From contig SKRI01000230.1 of the NCBI GenBank assembly GCA_007118565.1, positions 1-34,524 on the forward strand: DNA of 34,524 nucleotides. The letters run 5' to 3'. The notes beneath the pieces are model-generated. The model made no database searches and had not been told where the DNA came from. It saw only the letters and a list, made by a program, of their open reading frames with translations. This document shows positions 14,694 to 22,390 of this stretch, one piece after another. The position numbers and the translations under genes were made by a program. Each line of letters opens with the position of its first letter. The first letter of the stretch is position 1. Origin of the DNA: Gemmatimonadota bacterium. Its GTDB lineage: Bacteria > Gemmatimonadota > Gemmatimonadetes > Longimicrobiales > Longimicrobiaceae.

Positions 14694-16553
14694 ATGGCAA
14701 GCACGTCCGCCCCGGGCACCGCTCCCCCGCACGTCGAGCTCAAGCCCTTCGATCGCGATACCCTCGGCAAGGTCTTCCTCTCGGCGGTCGAGCGACACGG
14801 CCGACCGGATGCCCTCCGGTACAAGGAGGGGGGAAGCTGGCGATCCATCTCCCACCGGGAGGTCGCGGAGCGCGTGACGCGGCTGGCCGCGGCGCTCACC
14901 GACATGGGAGTAGAGAAGGGTGACCGGGTCGGCCTCCTCTCCGAGAACCGCCCCGAGTGGGCCATCAGCGACTATGCGGTGATCTGCATGGGTGCCGCGG
15001 ACGTCCCGCTCTACCCCACCCTCCCGCCGAATCAGATCGAATACATCCTCAAGGACAGCGAGGCCAAGGTGGTCTTCGTCTCTACCCGGGAGCAGCTCGA
15101 CAAGATCAACCAGATCCGCGGCAACCTGCCCGACCTCAAGCAGGTGATCTCGTTCGATGACCCGGCCGGCGCCAAGGGGACCGTCCACCTCGAGGAGATC
15201 CTCCGCCGGGGAGGGAAGCTGGCGGAGGAGGGGAAGGCACGCCCCCTCGGAGAGATGGTCGGGGAGATCGGGCGCGACGACCTCGCCACCCTCATCTACA
15301 CTTCGGGAACCACGGGGAATCCGAAGGGGGTCATGCTCACCCACTACAACCTGGCCTCGAACATCGCCTCCGTGCACCAGCACGAGGTCATCGATCCGGG
15401 CTCCGGCGAAGTGGCCCTCTCCTTCCTTCCGCTCTCCCACGTCTTCGAACGGATGGTCGACTACTTCTACTGGGACGCGGGCGTCAGCATCGCCTACGCC
15501 GAGTCGCTGGAGACGGTGGCGGACAACCTGACCGAGGTCTCGCCCCATTACATGGTCTCGGTGCCCCGCCTCTTCGAGAAGATCTACACGAAGGTAATGG
15601 GCGCCACCGGCATCAAGCGGAAGCTGGTGATGTGGGCCAAGAAGGTGGGAGAGGAGATCGCCGAGATGCGACTCGCCGGACGGGAGCCGACCGGCGCCCT
15701 CGCAATCCAGGGGAAGCTGGCCGACAAGCTCGTCTTCTCCAAGCTGCGGGAAAGGACCGGCGGCCGCCTGCGCGCCTCGATCTCCGGCGGCGCTCCGCTC
15801 TCGGGTGACATCGCCAAGTTCTTCTTCGCGGCCGGGCTCCCGGTCTACGAGGGGTACGGGCTAACCGAGACCTCGCCGGTGATCACCGCCAACAAGCCTG
15901 GGAACGTCGGCCTCGGTACGGTGGGGACCCCGGTTCCGGGGGTGGAGGTCAGGATCGACGAGAACGGGGAGATCCTGACCCGCGGCCCGCACATCATGAA
16001 GGGGTACTGGCAGAACGAGGAGGCCACGGCCGAGGCCATCGACGACGACGGCTGGCTCCATACGGGAGATGTCGGGGAGTTCGACGCGCGGGGCCGCCTG
16101 CGGATCACCGATCGCATCAAGAACATCATCGTGACTGCGGGTGGGAAGAACATCGCCCCCTCCCCCATGGAGAACGCGGCGGCGCTCTCCCCGTACGTGG
16201 CCCAGGTGGTGATGATCGGCGACAAGCGGGCCTACCCCTCCCTGCTGGTGGTTCCGGACTTCGAGAATCTGGCCCCCTGGGCGCAGGAGCAGGGAATCGG
16301 CAGCTCGGATCGGGAGTCGCTGGCCAAGGATCCGCGGGTGCAGAAGCTGCTCGAGAAGGAGACGCTGGGACGGCTCGAGAGCTTCGCCCGGTACGAGCAG
16401 CCCAAAAAGATCTCGGTGATTCCCGAGGAGTTCACGGTGGAGTCGGGGATCCTGACGCCGACCATGAAGGTGAAGCGCCGGGTGGTCGAACAGCGCTACG
16501 GGGAAGTGATCGAGGAGATCTACCAGGAGCCGGACAGCGGCCTGAAGCAGTAG
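14694..16553 (+). CDS. Long-chain fatty-acid--CoA ligase (AMP-forming)
   Basis: 619 residues. ANL-superfamily enzyme that activates a fatty acid with ATP and joins it to CoA. The AMP-binding signature YTSGTTGNPKGVMLTH starts at Tyr202. The adenine/acyl motif YGLTETSPV has Thr391-Glu392. Asp459 in GDVGEFDARGRLRITDRIKN binds the ribose, and Lys592 in TPTMKVKRR is the expected catalytic lysine. The insert-bearing type (DYFYWDAGVSIAYAESLETV, then VSVPRLFEKIYTKVM) matches the FAA1/bacterial FadD15 group with a large N-terminal domain. No signal peptide or membrane segment. It is 147 bases from the bacilliredoxin and is followed at once by a strong bidirectional terminator. Chain-length preference cannot be read. 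Confidence 0.95.
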   Translation: MASTSAPGTAPPHVELKPFDRDTLGKVFLSAVERHGRPDALRYKEGGSWRSISHREVAERVTRLAAALTDMGVEKGDRVGLLSENRPEWAISDYAVICMGAADVPLYPTLPPNQIEYILKDSEAKVVFVSTREQLDKINQIRGNLPDLKQVISFDDPAGAKGTVHLEEILRRGGKLAEEGKARPLGEMVGEIGRDDLATLIYTSGTTGNPKGVMLTHYNLASNIASVHQHEVIDPGSGEVALSFLPLSHVFERMVDYFYWDAGVSIAYAESLETVADNLTEVSPHYMVSVPRLFEKIYTKVMGATGIKRKLVMWAKKVGEEIAEMRLAGREPTGALAIQGKLADKLVFSKLRERTGGRLRASISGGAPLSGDIAKFFFAAGLPVYEGYGLTETSPVITANKPGNVGLGTVGTPVPGVEVRIDENGEILTRGPHIMKGYWQNEEATAEAIDDDGWLHTGDVGEFDARGRLRITDRIKNIIVTAGGKNIAPSPMENAAALSPYVAQVVMIGDKRAYPSLLVVPDFENLAPWAQEQGIGSSDRESLAKDPRVQKLLEKETLGRLESFARYEQPKKISVIPEEFTVESGILTPTMKVKRRVVEQRYGEVIEEIYQEPDSGLKQ

Positions 16554-16570
16554 ACGGGCACGCTGGTAAG

Positions 16571-16609
16571 AAAAGGTCCCCCGCGGCGGATGCCGCGGGG
16601 GACCTTTTT
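16571..16609. terminator. Bidirectional intrinsic terminator
   Basis: A 17-base-pair perfect stem (16571-16587 with 16592-16608) closes on the loop GGAT, with AAAA on the left and TTTTT on the right. It serves both the acyl-CoA ligase (+) and the convergent small membrane protein (-). Confidence 0.94.
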
Positions 16610-16637
16610 CGATCTGGCACTCCCGTTCCGCAGGGGA

Positions 16638-16949
16638 TCAGGAGTTGGGGCGAGCCGCCAGCAGGATGGCCCCCATGGCCAGCAGGATCGAGGCGATCAG
16701 CGATCCGGTCACCGCCGCGCCGGCCTCGGGAAGGAGCGGAGCAGTCTCCTCCAGGCCCACCAGCTCGACCGGCCGGATCCTCCTTGCTACATGCACGGTT
16801 GGCGCAACGAGAGCGGCGGTTGCGGCGCCTAGGAAGGTCCATGCGACGGGTTTCGTCAGCACGACAGGGCTCGTCATTCGCAGATTTTTCTCTCCGATAC
16901 GTTCTCCGGTGACCAGCCATGCCGCGCGGGCGGCGGCCAGCACGTGCAA
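16638..16949 (-). CDS. Small membrane protein of unknown function
   Basis: 103 residues from a TTG at 16949, chosen because AAGGAG (minus strand, 16955-16960) lies 5 bases upstream and overlaps the stop codon of the VOC gene. An ATG at 16877 would give a 79-residue form. Two membrane segments are predicted: about residues 33-53 (PVAWTFLGAATAALVAPTVHV) and about 79-99 (GAAVTGSLIASILLAMGAILL). Between them is a short polar loop (RRIRPVELVGLEETAPL). No family recognised. It is the last gene of a minus-strand array and ends 29 bases from the bidirectional terminator. Confidence 0.6.
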   Translation of the reverse strand: MHVLAAARAAWLVTGERIGEKNLRMTSPVVLTKPVAWTFLGAATAALVAPTVHVARRIRPVELVGLEETAPLLPEAGAAVTGSLIASILLAMGAILLAARPNS

Positions 16950-16954
16950 CTCGG

Positions 16955-16960
16955 CTCCTT
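16955..16960 (-). promoter_or_regulatory. Shine-Dalgarno site overlapping the VOC stop codon
   Basis: AAGGAG on the minus strand shares bases with the TAA of the VOC gene (16959-16961) and stands 5 bases before the TTG start at 16949. It suggests that translation of the small membrane protein is tied to the VOC gene. Confidence 0.5.
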
Positions 16961-17327
16961 ACCCCTCTCCGGCGACGAGGTGGATGATGTTCGACGGGCT
17001 TGAGATCCAGAAGCCCTCGAAGTCGGACGGAAGAGGCTCCACCTCATCGCGGCGGACGCAGCCGTGCTCCTCCAGGTGCGCCGCCGCGGCTTCCACGTCA
17101 TCGGTAGCGATCTCCAGCCAGATCTCCGCCTGGCTCATCGCCGGAACCCGGTCGATCCAGAGCACCTTGTCCCCGAAGGCGAACCGGACCGTCTCGGTTG
17201 CGCTCGGCGGGGTGCCCTCCAGCTCCTCGAGTCGCAGCACGTCACGGTAGAAGGCCACCGTTCGCGCGTACTCGTGGGCAGGCACCTTCATGGCGATGTT
17301 CCTGCCCGGGGCGTAGCCCGGGGTCAT
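16959..17327 (-). CDS. VOC (glyoxalase/bleomycin-resistance) family protein
   Basis: 122 residues from the ATG at 17327, 13 bases after the stop of the binding-protein gene. A second ATG at 17291 has a better ribosome site (AGGA, 8 bases away) and would remove 12 residues. The vicinal-oxygen-chelate pattern is seen in MKVPAHEYARTVAFYRDVLRLEELE, RFAFGDKVLWIDRV, EIWLEIATDDVEAAAAHLEEHG and PSNIIHLV. The fold often carries a metal site or binds small molecules. Only some usual ligand positions are conserved, so a catalytic role is not certain. The next gene downstream is coupled through its ribosome site. Confidence 0.8.
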   Translation of the reverse strand: MTPGYAPGRNIAMKVPAHEYARTVAFYRDVLRLEELEGTPPSATETVRFAFGDKVLWIDRVPAMSQAEIWLEIATDDVEAAAAHLEEHGCVRRDEVEPLPSDFEGFWISSPSNIIHLVAGEG

Positions 17328-17340
17328 CGTTCCCGGCCGA

Positions 17341-18516
17341 TCACCGCTCCTCCCACCGGGGCGTCGGAAAGCGTGGCTCCCCTGTCGCCACCTCCTCGGG
17401 CCAGACCACCACCTTCTCCCCATCCTGCCACTGGACGAAGAGCCCCTGGTTGGCGGTCTGGTAGCCGCGCTCATCCACGGCAAAGTCGCCGAAGATCGTC
17501 TGCGTCTCGAGGCTCAGCAGCACATCGCGGAGCGCTTCCGAATCGAGGCTCCCTGCCTGCCGCGCCGCCTCCATGAAGAGCTGGCAGCTGCCGTACGCCC
17601 CCGCCGCGTGAAAGCTCGGCGGCTGACCGAACTCCCGCTCGTACGCCTCGGCGAACTCGTTCACGCCGGGGTTGGGAAGGCTCGGCTCCCAGGCCGACAG
17701 GCCATACGCATACTCCGCCTTCTCCCCGAGCGCCGCCTGGAACTCGGCCACCGCCCCCGACGTCCCGAACATCGCCACGTTAACACCGTGCTCCTCCATC
17801 TGGTGGACAACGGCGATGAAGTCGTCGAGCGCCGAGGCAGCCATGCCCAGCACCTCGACATCGTTCTCCCGGATCCTCGTCAGAAGTTCGGAGAAGTCCT
17901 CCGTTCCCGAGGGGTAGGTCTCGTGGAGGACCACCTCCAGTCCACGCTCCCGGGCCAGCTCGGCCGCACCCGCGCCGGCGGCTCGCGGGAAGAGCTGGTC
18001 CTCCTGGAGAATCGCGACGCGCCGCAAGCCGTTCTCATCGGCGATGTCGATGAGCCCCGCCAGGAAGAGCTCGGCAGGCGGGAGCACCATGAAGAGGTAG
18101 CGCCGGCCCTGCTCCCAGATGGAGGTGGTGGCCGCCAAGGGGGAGATGTGCACCATCCGGTGCCGCTCGGTTACCGGGGCCACGGCCTCCGTGAGCGTCG
18201 AGCCGTAGGGGCCCATGATGGCGTCGACCCCCTCCTCGGTGATCAGCCGCTCGTAGAGGCGGGGCGCCAGCTCCGCGTCGGACTCATCGTCGTGGATCAC
18301 GAACTCGATCTGCCGGCCGAGGAGGCCACCCTCCGCGTTGACGTGCTGCTGGCAGAGGCGGTAGCCGTTGCGCGCGGGGATCCCCTGCGTGGCATACGCG
18401 CCGGTCTCGGACATGGTGGCGCCTATCCGGGTCGGGCTCTGCTCGTTGATCGCCTCCGGCGGTGCGGAAGCGCAGGCGGCGAGCAGGGGGACGAGCAGGA
18501 GCAGCTTCATTCTCAT
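17341..18516 (-). CDS. LivK-like ABC transporter substrate-binding lipoprotein
   Basis: 391 residues. The signal peptide MRMKLLLLVPLLAACAS has a clear lipobox (LAAC), so this is a lipid-anchored periplasmic protein. The start of the mature part, RIGATMSETGAYATQG, and the pattern GYRLCQQHVNAEGGLLGRQ match the type I periplasmic binding fold of branched-chain amino-acid and amide receptors. Other family blocks are IEFVIHDDESDAELAPRLYERL, DAIMGPYGSTLTEAVAPV and FAEAYEREFGQPPSFHAAGAYG. No permease or ATPase gene for such a transporter is in the window, so it may be an orphan receptor. It is 96 bases from the FAD subunit gene upstream and 13 bases from the VOC gene downstream. The ligand is unknown. 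Confidence 0.9.
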   Translation of the reverse strand: MRMKLLLLVPLLAACASAPPEAINEQSPTRIGATMSETGAYATQGIPARNGYRLCQQHVNAEGGLLGRQIEFVIHDDESDAELAPRLYERLITEEGVDAIMGPYGSTLTEAVAPVTERHRMVHISPLAATTSIWEQGRRYLFMVLPPAELFLAGLIDIADENGLRRVAILQEDQLFPRAAGAGAAELARERGLEVVLHETYPSGTEDFSELLTRIRENDVEVLGMAASALDDFIAVVHQMEEHGVNVAMFGTSGAVAEFQAALGEKAEYAYGLSAWEPSLPNPGVNEFAEAYEREFGQPPSFHAAGAYGSCQLFMEAARQAGSLDSEALRDVLLSLETQTIFGDFAVDERGYQTANQGLFVQWQDGEKVVVWPEEVATGEPRFPTPRWEER

Positions 18517-18612
18517 AGCATCAATCCATGCAGGGATACCGAATCGTGGAGCGACGCGGGGCGCGCAGCTCGGATCGGGGCAGGCCAGAATCCTCGCCCA
18601 GGCGTCTGGGGC

Positions 18613-19617
18613 TCACCCCATCTCCCGCAGCGCCCGGCGCACGTACACCGGCACCATGGCGCGGCGCCACTCCGGATCGACGATGATGTTCTCCAGCGGC
18701 CGGCTCTGCCGGTGCGCCGGCTCGGCCACCGCATCGGTGACATCGGAGAGCGGGTGTCCGGTGGCGATCTTGTCGAGCCCCGCCACGACGCGCGGGCGGG
18801 AGCCGAGGGCGGAGACCACCATCTTCATCTCCCGCACCCTCCCGTCCTCTCCGAGATCGGTGGCGATGGCTATGGAGAGGAGCGGGAAGTCGATCGACTT
18901 TCGCTGCCGCACCTTGCGATAGGCGGTGCGGACGCCGGAGCCCGGAAGCGGAACGCGGATGCGCCGCACCAGCTCGTTCCGCCGGCGCACGCTGTTCCAA
19001 ATCCCGTCGGCCACGAACCAGTCGGCGAGCGGCACGGTCCGCGGACCGTCGGCGGAGACGAGGTCAACCACCGCGCCCAGCGTCAGGAGGGCGGGCGGCG
19101 TGTCGGCCGAGTGGGCGGCCACGCACTTCTTCCCCACCTTGGTGACGTGGCAGACGTCGCCGTCCTTCTTCAGGCAGTAGCCGAGCGCCTTCCGCCAGAA
19201 GTGCGACTGGTTGTAGTAGGTGCAGCGCGTGTCGAGGCAGAGGTTACCGCCGATCGTCCCTGAGTTGCGGATCTGCGGGCCGGCCACCTGGCCGGCGGCC
19301 TCGGCCAGCGAGGGCGTGTGCCGCCGCACCAGCCGCGAGGCGGCCACGGCCGAGAGGGTCTCGCAGGCGCCAATCACCAGCTCCCGAGCCTCGTCCTCGC
19401 CGGTAGCGTTCCCCTCCCCGTCCCCGTAGCTGATTCCCCGCAGCTCCCCGATCCCCTTCAGCCCCACCACGTGGTGCGGGGTGAAGAGCCCGTGCTTCAT
19501 GTTGGGCATGAGGTCGGTGCCCCCGGCGATGGGGATCGCGCCCTCGTCCTCGAGCAGGTCGAGAGCGGCGGAGAGCCTGTCCGGACGGTGGTAGCGGTAA
19601 TCGTGGAGGCGGAGCAT
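18613..19617 (-). CDS. FAD-binding subunit of a xanthine-oxidase-family enzyme, 4-hydroxybenzoyl-CoA reductase beta-like
   Basis: 334 residues. The FAD-binding motifs of the medium subunit are present: IPIAGGTDLMPNMKHG (about 28-42) and AGPQIRNSGTIGGNLCLD. It also has four cysteines, Cys132, Cys148, Cys156 and Cys165, spaced 16, 8 and 9 residues apart. As I recall, the [4Fe-4S]-binding cysteines of Thauera aromatica 4-hydroxybenzoyl-CoA reductase beta are 122, 138, 146 and 155, exactly the same spacing. Ordinary xanthine-oxidase FAD subunits lack this insert. RKVRQRKSIDFPLLSIA is the family's C-terminal motif. The enzyme would pass electrons between FAD and a molybdenum subunit through [2Fe-2S] centres, but no such subunits are adjacent: the upstream gene is an MBL hydrolase and the downstream gene a binding protein. 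The substrate is therefore open. Confidence 0.9.
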   Translation of the reverse strand: MLRLHDYRYHRPDRLSAALDLLEDEGAIPIAGGTDLMPNMKHGLFTPHHVVGLKGIGELRGISYGDGEGNATGEDEARELVIGACETLSAVAASRLVRRHTPSLAEAAGQVAGPQIRNSGTIGGNLCLDTRCTYYNQSHFWRKALGYCLKKDGDVCHVTKVGKKCVAAHSADTPPALLTLGAVVDLVSADGPRTVPLADWFVADGIWNSVRRRNELVRRIRVPLPGSGVRTAYRKVRQRKSIDFPLLSIAIATDLGEDGRVREMKMVVSALGSRPRVVAGLDKIATGHPLSDVTDAVAEPAHRQSRPLENIIVDPEWRRAMVPVYVRRALREMG

Positions 19618-19713
19618 GATCGGCGGGTCGCGGGTCGTTCTACCGAAAGCTACGGAAGGGACGCCGCTCCCGCCAAGTCGGAGGGGTCGTGACTGGGGAG
19701 ATGGGCCCGGCGT

Positions 19714-20481
19714 TTACTGCCGCGCCGAGAGGTGGTCGAGGATTGCCCGCAGGGAGCCGTCGGCGGCGGCGCGGAGCGCCGTGGGGAGATGGGGGCCATA
19801 GACCCGCTCCCGCAGCTCGTCGAGGGAGGGCGCGCCAGTGGCGGGGAGCGCCGCCTCCACCTGGGCGATCCGCTCCCCCCGGTGCGCCCGGTAGCGAGCG
19901 ACGGCCTCGGCCGGATCGGTGATCGGGGGGCCGTGCGCGGGATAGATGACCTCGGGAGCCAGCGCCTCGACCCGGTCGAGGGAGCGGAGGTAGGCGCCCA
20001 GATCCCCCTCCGGGGCAGCCACGAGCGTCGTATCGCCCTCGCCCATGAAGAGATCGCCGGCAAAGAGCGCCCCGTTCTCCGGCGCCTCCCCGCCGCTCCA
20101 GAGGAGGGAGATGTGGTCCGGCGTGTGGCCCGGCGTCTCCACCACGCGCAGCGTGCCCACATCGGTCTCGATCTCCGTCCCGTCGCGGACCGCCCCGCGC
20201 CCCCGCACCTCCGGCGAGAAGGCGCGGACAGGCGCACCGAGCCACTTTCCGAGCCGCTCCGCGCCTCCGGCATGGTCCGGATGCCAGTGGGTCACCACGA
20301 GGGTGACGGTCCGGCATCCCGATACCGCCTCCACCAGCGCCTCGAGGTGCGCCGGGTCGTCCGGGCCGGGGTCGATGATCGTCGCCCGCTCACGGCCCAC
20401 GATGTAGGTCCGTGTCCCGTCGAGGGTCATGCCCGAGGGGTTGTCGGCGCGAACCGTGGAGAGGGCAGGAGGGGGAGTCAC
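19714..20481 (-). CDS. Metallo-beta-lactamase-fold hydrolase (LACTB2/glyoxalase II-like)
   Basis: 255 residues from a GTG at 20481, 5 bases after the stop of the flavoprotein gene. Metal ligands are complete: His65, His67, Asp69 and His70 in THWHPDHAGG, His119 in TPGHTPDH, Asp143 in FAGDLFMG, and His183 in YPAHGPPI. This is the binuclear-zinc set of the MBL superfamily. The C-terminal helical extension (AHRGERIAQVEAAL, then LDELRERVYGPHL) is the kind found in LACTB2-like and related hydrolases that act on thioesters or phosphodiesters. No signal peptide. As the last gene of the amidohydrolase/methyltransferase/flavoprotein cassette it may act in the same pathway; the substrate is unknown. Confidence 0.9.
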   Translation of the reverse strand: MTPPPALSTVRADNPSGMTLDGTRTYIVGRERATIIDPGPDDPAHLEALVEAVSGCRTVTLVVTHWHPDHAGGAERLGKWLGAPVRAFSPEVRGRGAVRDGTEIETDVGTLRVVETPGHTPDHISLLWSGGEAPENGALFAGDLFMGEGDTTLVAAPEGDLGAYLRSLDRVEALAPEVIYPAHGPPITDPAEAVARYRAHRGERIAQVEAALPATGAPSLDELRERVYGPHLPTALRAAADGSLRAILDHLSARQ

Positions 20482-20486
20482 TGGAG

Positions 20487-21686
20487 TCAGCGTGAGGGGA
20501 GGACGAGGGAGAGCGCGGTATCGATGGAGGCGAGGGAGCGGACCGGGCGGATGTCACCGGTGACCGCCACCAGCGCGTCGGCGGCTGCCGGCCGAGCGGC
20601 GAGCGAGCGGGACAACGGCGAAAAGATTGCCGGCCGCGAGGTCACCGCCTCCACGACCCTCTGCAGCCGCCTCCCCGGGGAAAAGGCCCGCCCGTGGGCC
20701 TCCTCGTAAGACCGGAGCGCGCCGCGCGTGGGTCCGGTCGGCGAGCGCAGCGCCCGATCCGCGACACGGGCCGCGAGGGCCGCGCCGTGGAGCGCCCGGT
20801 AGATCCCCTGGCCCGTCAGAGGATCGTAATATCCGGCGGCGTCCCCCACCAGTAGAAGACCGTCGTCCACGATCCGCCGCACGGGAATATCGAACGGGCC
20901 CGTGGCGAGCACATCCTCACACCGTGCCGCACCGCCGTTCCCGAGCGCCGCTTCCAGCTGTCGGTCGAAGCAGCCGCCAGAGTCGCCCCGTGCCTCCGGA
21001 ATCCGGTTCTTCCCCAGCACCACGACGACGTTGGCGAGCTCGCTGTCTACCGGAGCGATCCCCACACACAGCTCGGATCCCAGCTTCAGAACGCCATGAT
21101 CCCGGGGGGGAATGCCGCGCACGTGGGCGGCGAGCGCCAGCTTCCAGATGCGAGGGGACCGGCGGACGAGGTCCAGTCGCCGCACCAGCTTCGAACGGAG
21201 GCCGTCGGCAGCCACCACCAGGCGTCCCCGCACCGGCGTGCGGGATCCGTCCGGATCAATCGCCTCCACCCCGACGATTCGCCCTCCTTCGAGAAGCGGG
21301 CCGCGCACCTGCCAGCCGGTTCGCGTCTCCGCCCCGGCCTCGGCGGCCGCGCGAAAGAGAATTTCGTCGAGGACGGCGCGGCGGATCCCGAGGCCGTGAA
21401 CAGTCGGGGGGAAACGACCCCGGAATCCCGTGCGGTCCAGGGGGCCGATCTCCCACCCCCGGAGTGGAACCGCGCCCGCCCCGCGAACCCGGTCCAGCAC
21501 CCCAAGACGCGCGAGCTCCCGGACCGCGGCGGGGTTGAGGCATTCGCCGCACGGCTTGCGACGCGGCATCTCCCCCCGCTCGAGTAGAAGGGCGCGCCAA
21601 CCCGCCGCCGCCATCCGCCGGGCCATGGCGGAGCCGGCCGGGCCCCCGCCCACTACCACCACGTCGTACACGTCCGTCTGCCTCAC
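20487..21686 (-). CDS. Geranylgeranyl-reductase-family FAD-dependent oxidoreductase
   Basis: 399 residues from a GTG whose bases overlap the previous stop (GTGA, 21683-21686). The Rossmann FAD motif is VVVVGGGPAGSAMARRMAAAG (about 9-29, ending in LLERG). It is followed by RRKPCGECLNPAAV, a geranylgeranyl-reductase/halogenase-like block, and by the second FAD motif LLVGDAAGYYDPLTGQGIYRAL. LVVAADGLRSKLVR is the DG motif. No signal or membrane segment. Enzymes of this family reduce prenyl chains or oxidise polyketide-like rings. Translational coupling to a methyltransferase suggests tailoring of a lipophilic quinone, prenyl lipid or polyketide, but the substrate is not determined. Confidence 0.9.
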   Translation of the reverse strand: MRQTDVYDVVVVGGGPAGSAMARRMAAAGWRALLLERGEMPRRKPCGECLNPAAVRELARLGVLDRVRGAGAVPLRGWEIGPLDRTGFRGRFPPTVHGLGIRRAVLDEILFRAAAEAGAETRTGWQVRGPLLEGGRIVGVEAIDPDGSRTPVRGRLVVAADGLRSKLVRRLDLVRRSPRIWKLALAAHVRGIPPRDHGVLKLGSELCVGIAPVDSELANVVVVLGKNRIPEARGDSGGCFDRQLEAALGNGGAARCEDVLATGPFDIPVRRIVDDGLLLVGDAAGYYDPLTGQGIYRALHGAALAARVADRALRSPTGPTRGALRSYEEAHGRAFSPGRRLQRVVEAVTSRPAIFSPLSRSLAARPAAADALVAVTGDIRPVRSLASIDTALSLVLPSR

Positions 21687-22390
21687 CCGGGCTCGTTGTG
21701 GCGGATGGTGAGGGAGAGCCGGAAAACCGGCTCCCGCCGCGCTCGTGCCTCCAGGATCCCGGCGCGCTCCGCGAGCCGGAGAACCTCCGCCGGCGTGAAG
21801 GCGGCGCGCACCGATACGGGTCCGTCGTGGCGGGTGAAGCGGCTCCGGCGCCATACCGTGGCCGCCAGGAGGTGCGCCCCCAGCAGACCGAGCGGCGAGC
21901 GGCGCAGATCGTTTACCACGATACCGAGGGTGGAGACGCGTGCCATCTCCCGGAGGATCTGCACCGCATCCTGCTCCTCGAAGTGGTGGAGGGCGGTGGA
22001 GCAGAGGGAGATGTCGAAGGCGTCGTCTTCGTACGGAAGATCGAGCGCATCGGCCCGCTCCACCCGGACGCGGGGGTGCCCACCGGCCCGCTCCCGGCCA
22101 CGGGCCAGGGTTTGGGGATGTAGATCCGTGGCCGTGACCTCGACCTCGCGCCCGCCGCCCCAATTGTGCTCGGCGATTGCCAATGGAATGTCGCCGGAGC
22201 CGGTCGCCACGTCGAGAATCCGGTAGCGCCCGGGCGGGGCGTCGGCCAGGAGCTCCCGAACCCTCCGCAGGGCCGTGCGTCGTCCACCCAGCCACCGGTT
22301 GACCGCGCGGAGGTCGCACAGGCTGCGCCCGAGCTCCTCCTCGTCGAGCTCTGGCTCGTCCATCAGCTCGGGTGCGGTGACGCGCCTCAC
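21683..22390 (-). CDS. Class I SAM-dependent methyltransferase
   Basis: 235 residues from a GTG overlapping the amidohydrolase stop (GTGA, 22387-22390). An ATG at 22363 is an alternative. The SAM-binding motif I is YRILDVATGSGDIPLAIAEH; the acidic residue after strand 2 is in EVTATDLHPQTLARG; motif post-I/II is RADALDLPYEDDAFDISLCS, then TALHHFEEQDAVQILREMARV. The later part (VVNDLRRSPLGLLGAHLLAATVW split by a short linker, then FTRHDGPVSVRAAF and FTPAEVLRLAERAG) resembles methyltransferases found beside type III polyketide synthases and FAD oxidoreductases; no such synthase is in the window. Overlaps at both ends tie it to the amidohydrolase and the flavoprotein. Methyl acceptor unknown. Confidence 0.88.
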   Translation of the reverse strand: MRRVTAPELMDEPELDEEELGRSLCDLRAVNRWLGGRRTALRRVRELLADAPPGRYRILDVATGSGDIPLAIAEHNWGGGREVEVTATDLHPQTLARGRERAGGHPRVRVERADALDLPYEDDAFDISLCSTALHHFEEQDAVQILREMARVSTLGIVVNDLRRSPLGLLGAHLLAATVWRRSRFTRHDGPVSVRAAFTPAEVLRLAERAGILEARARREPVFRLSLTIRHNEPG

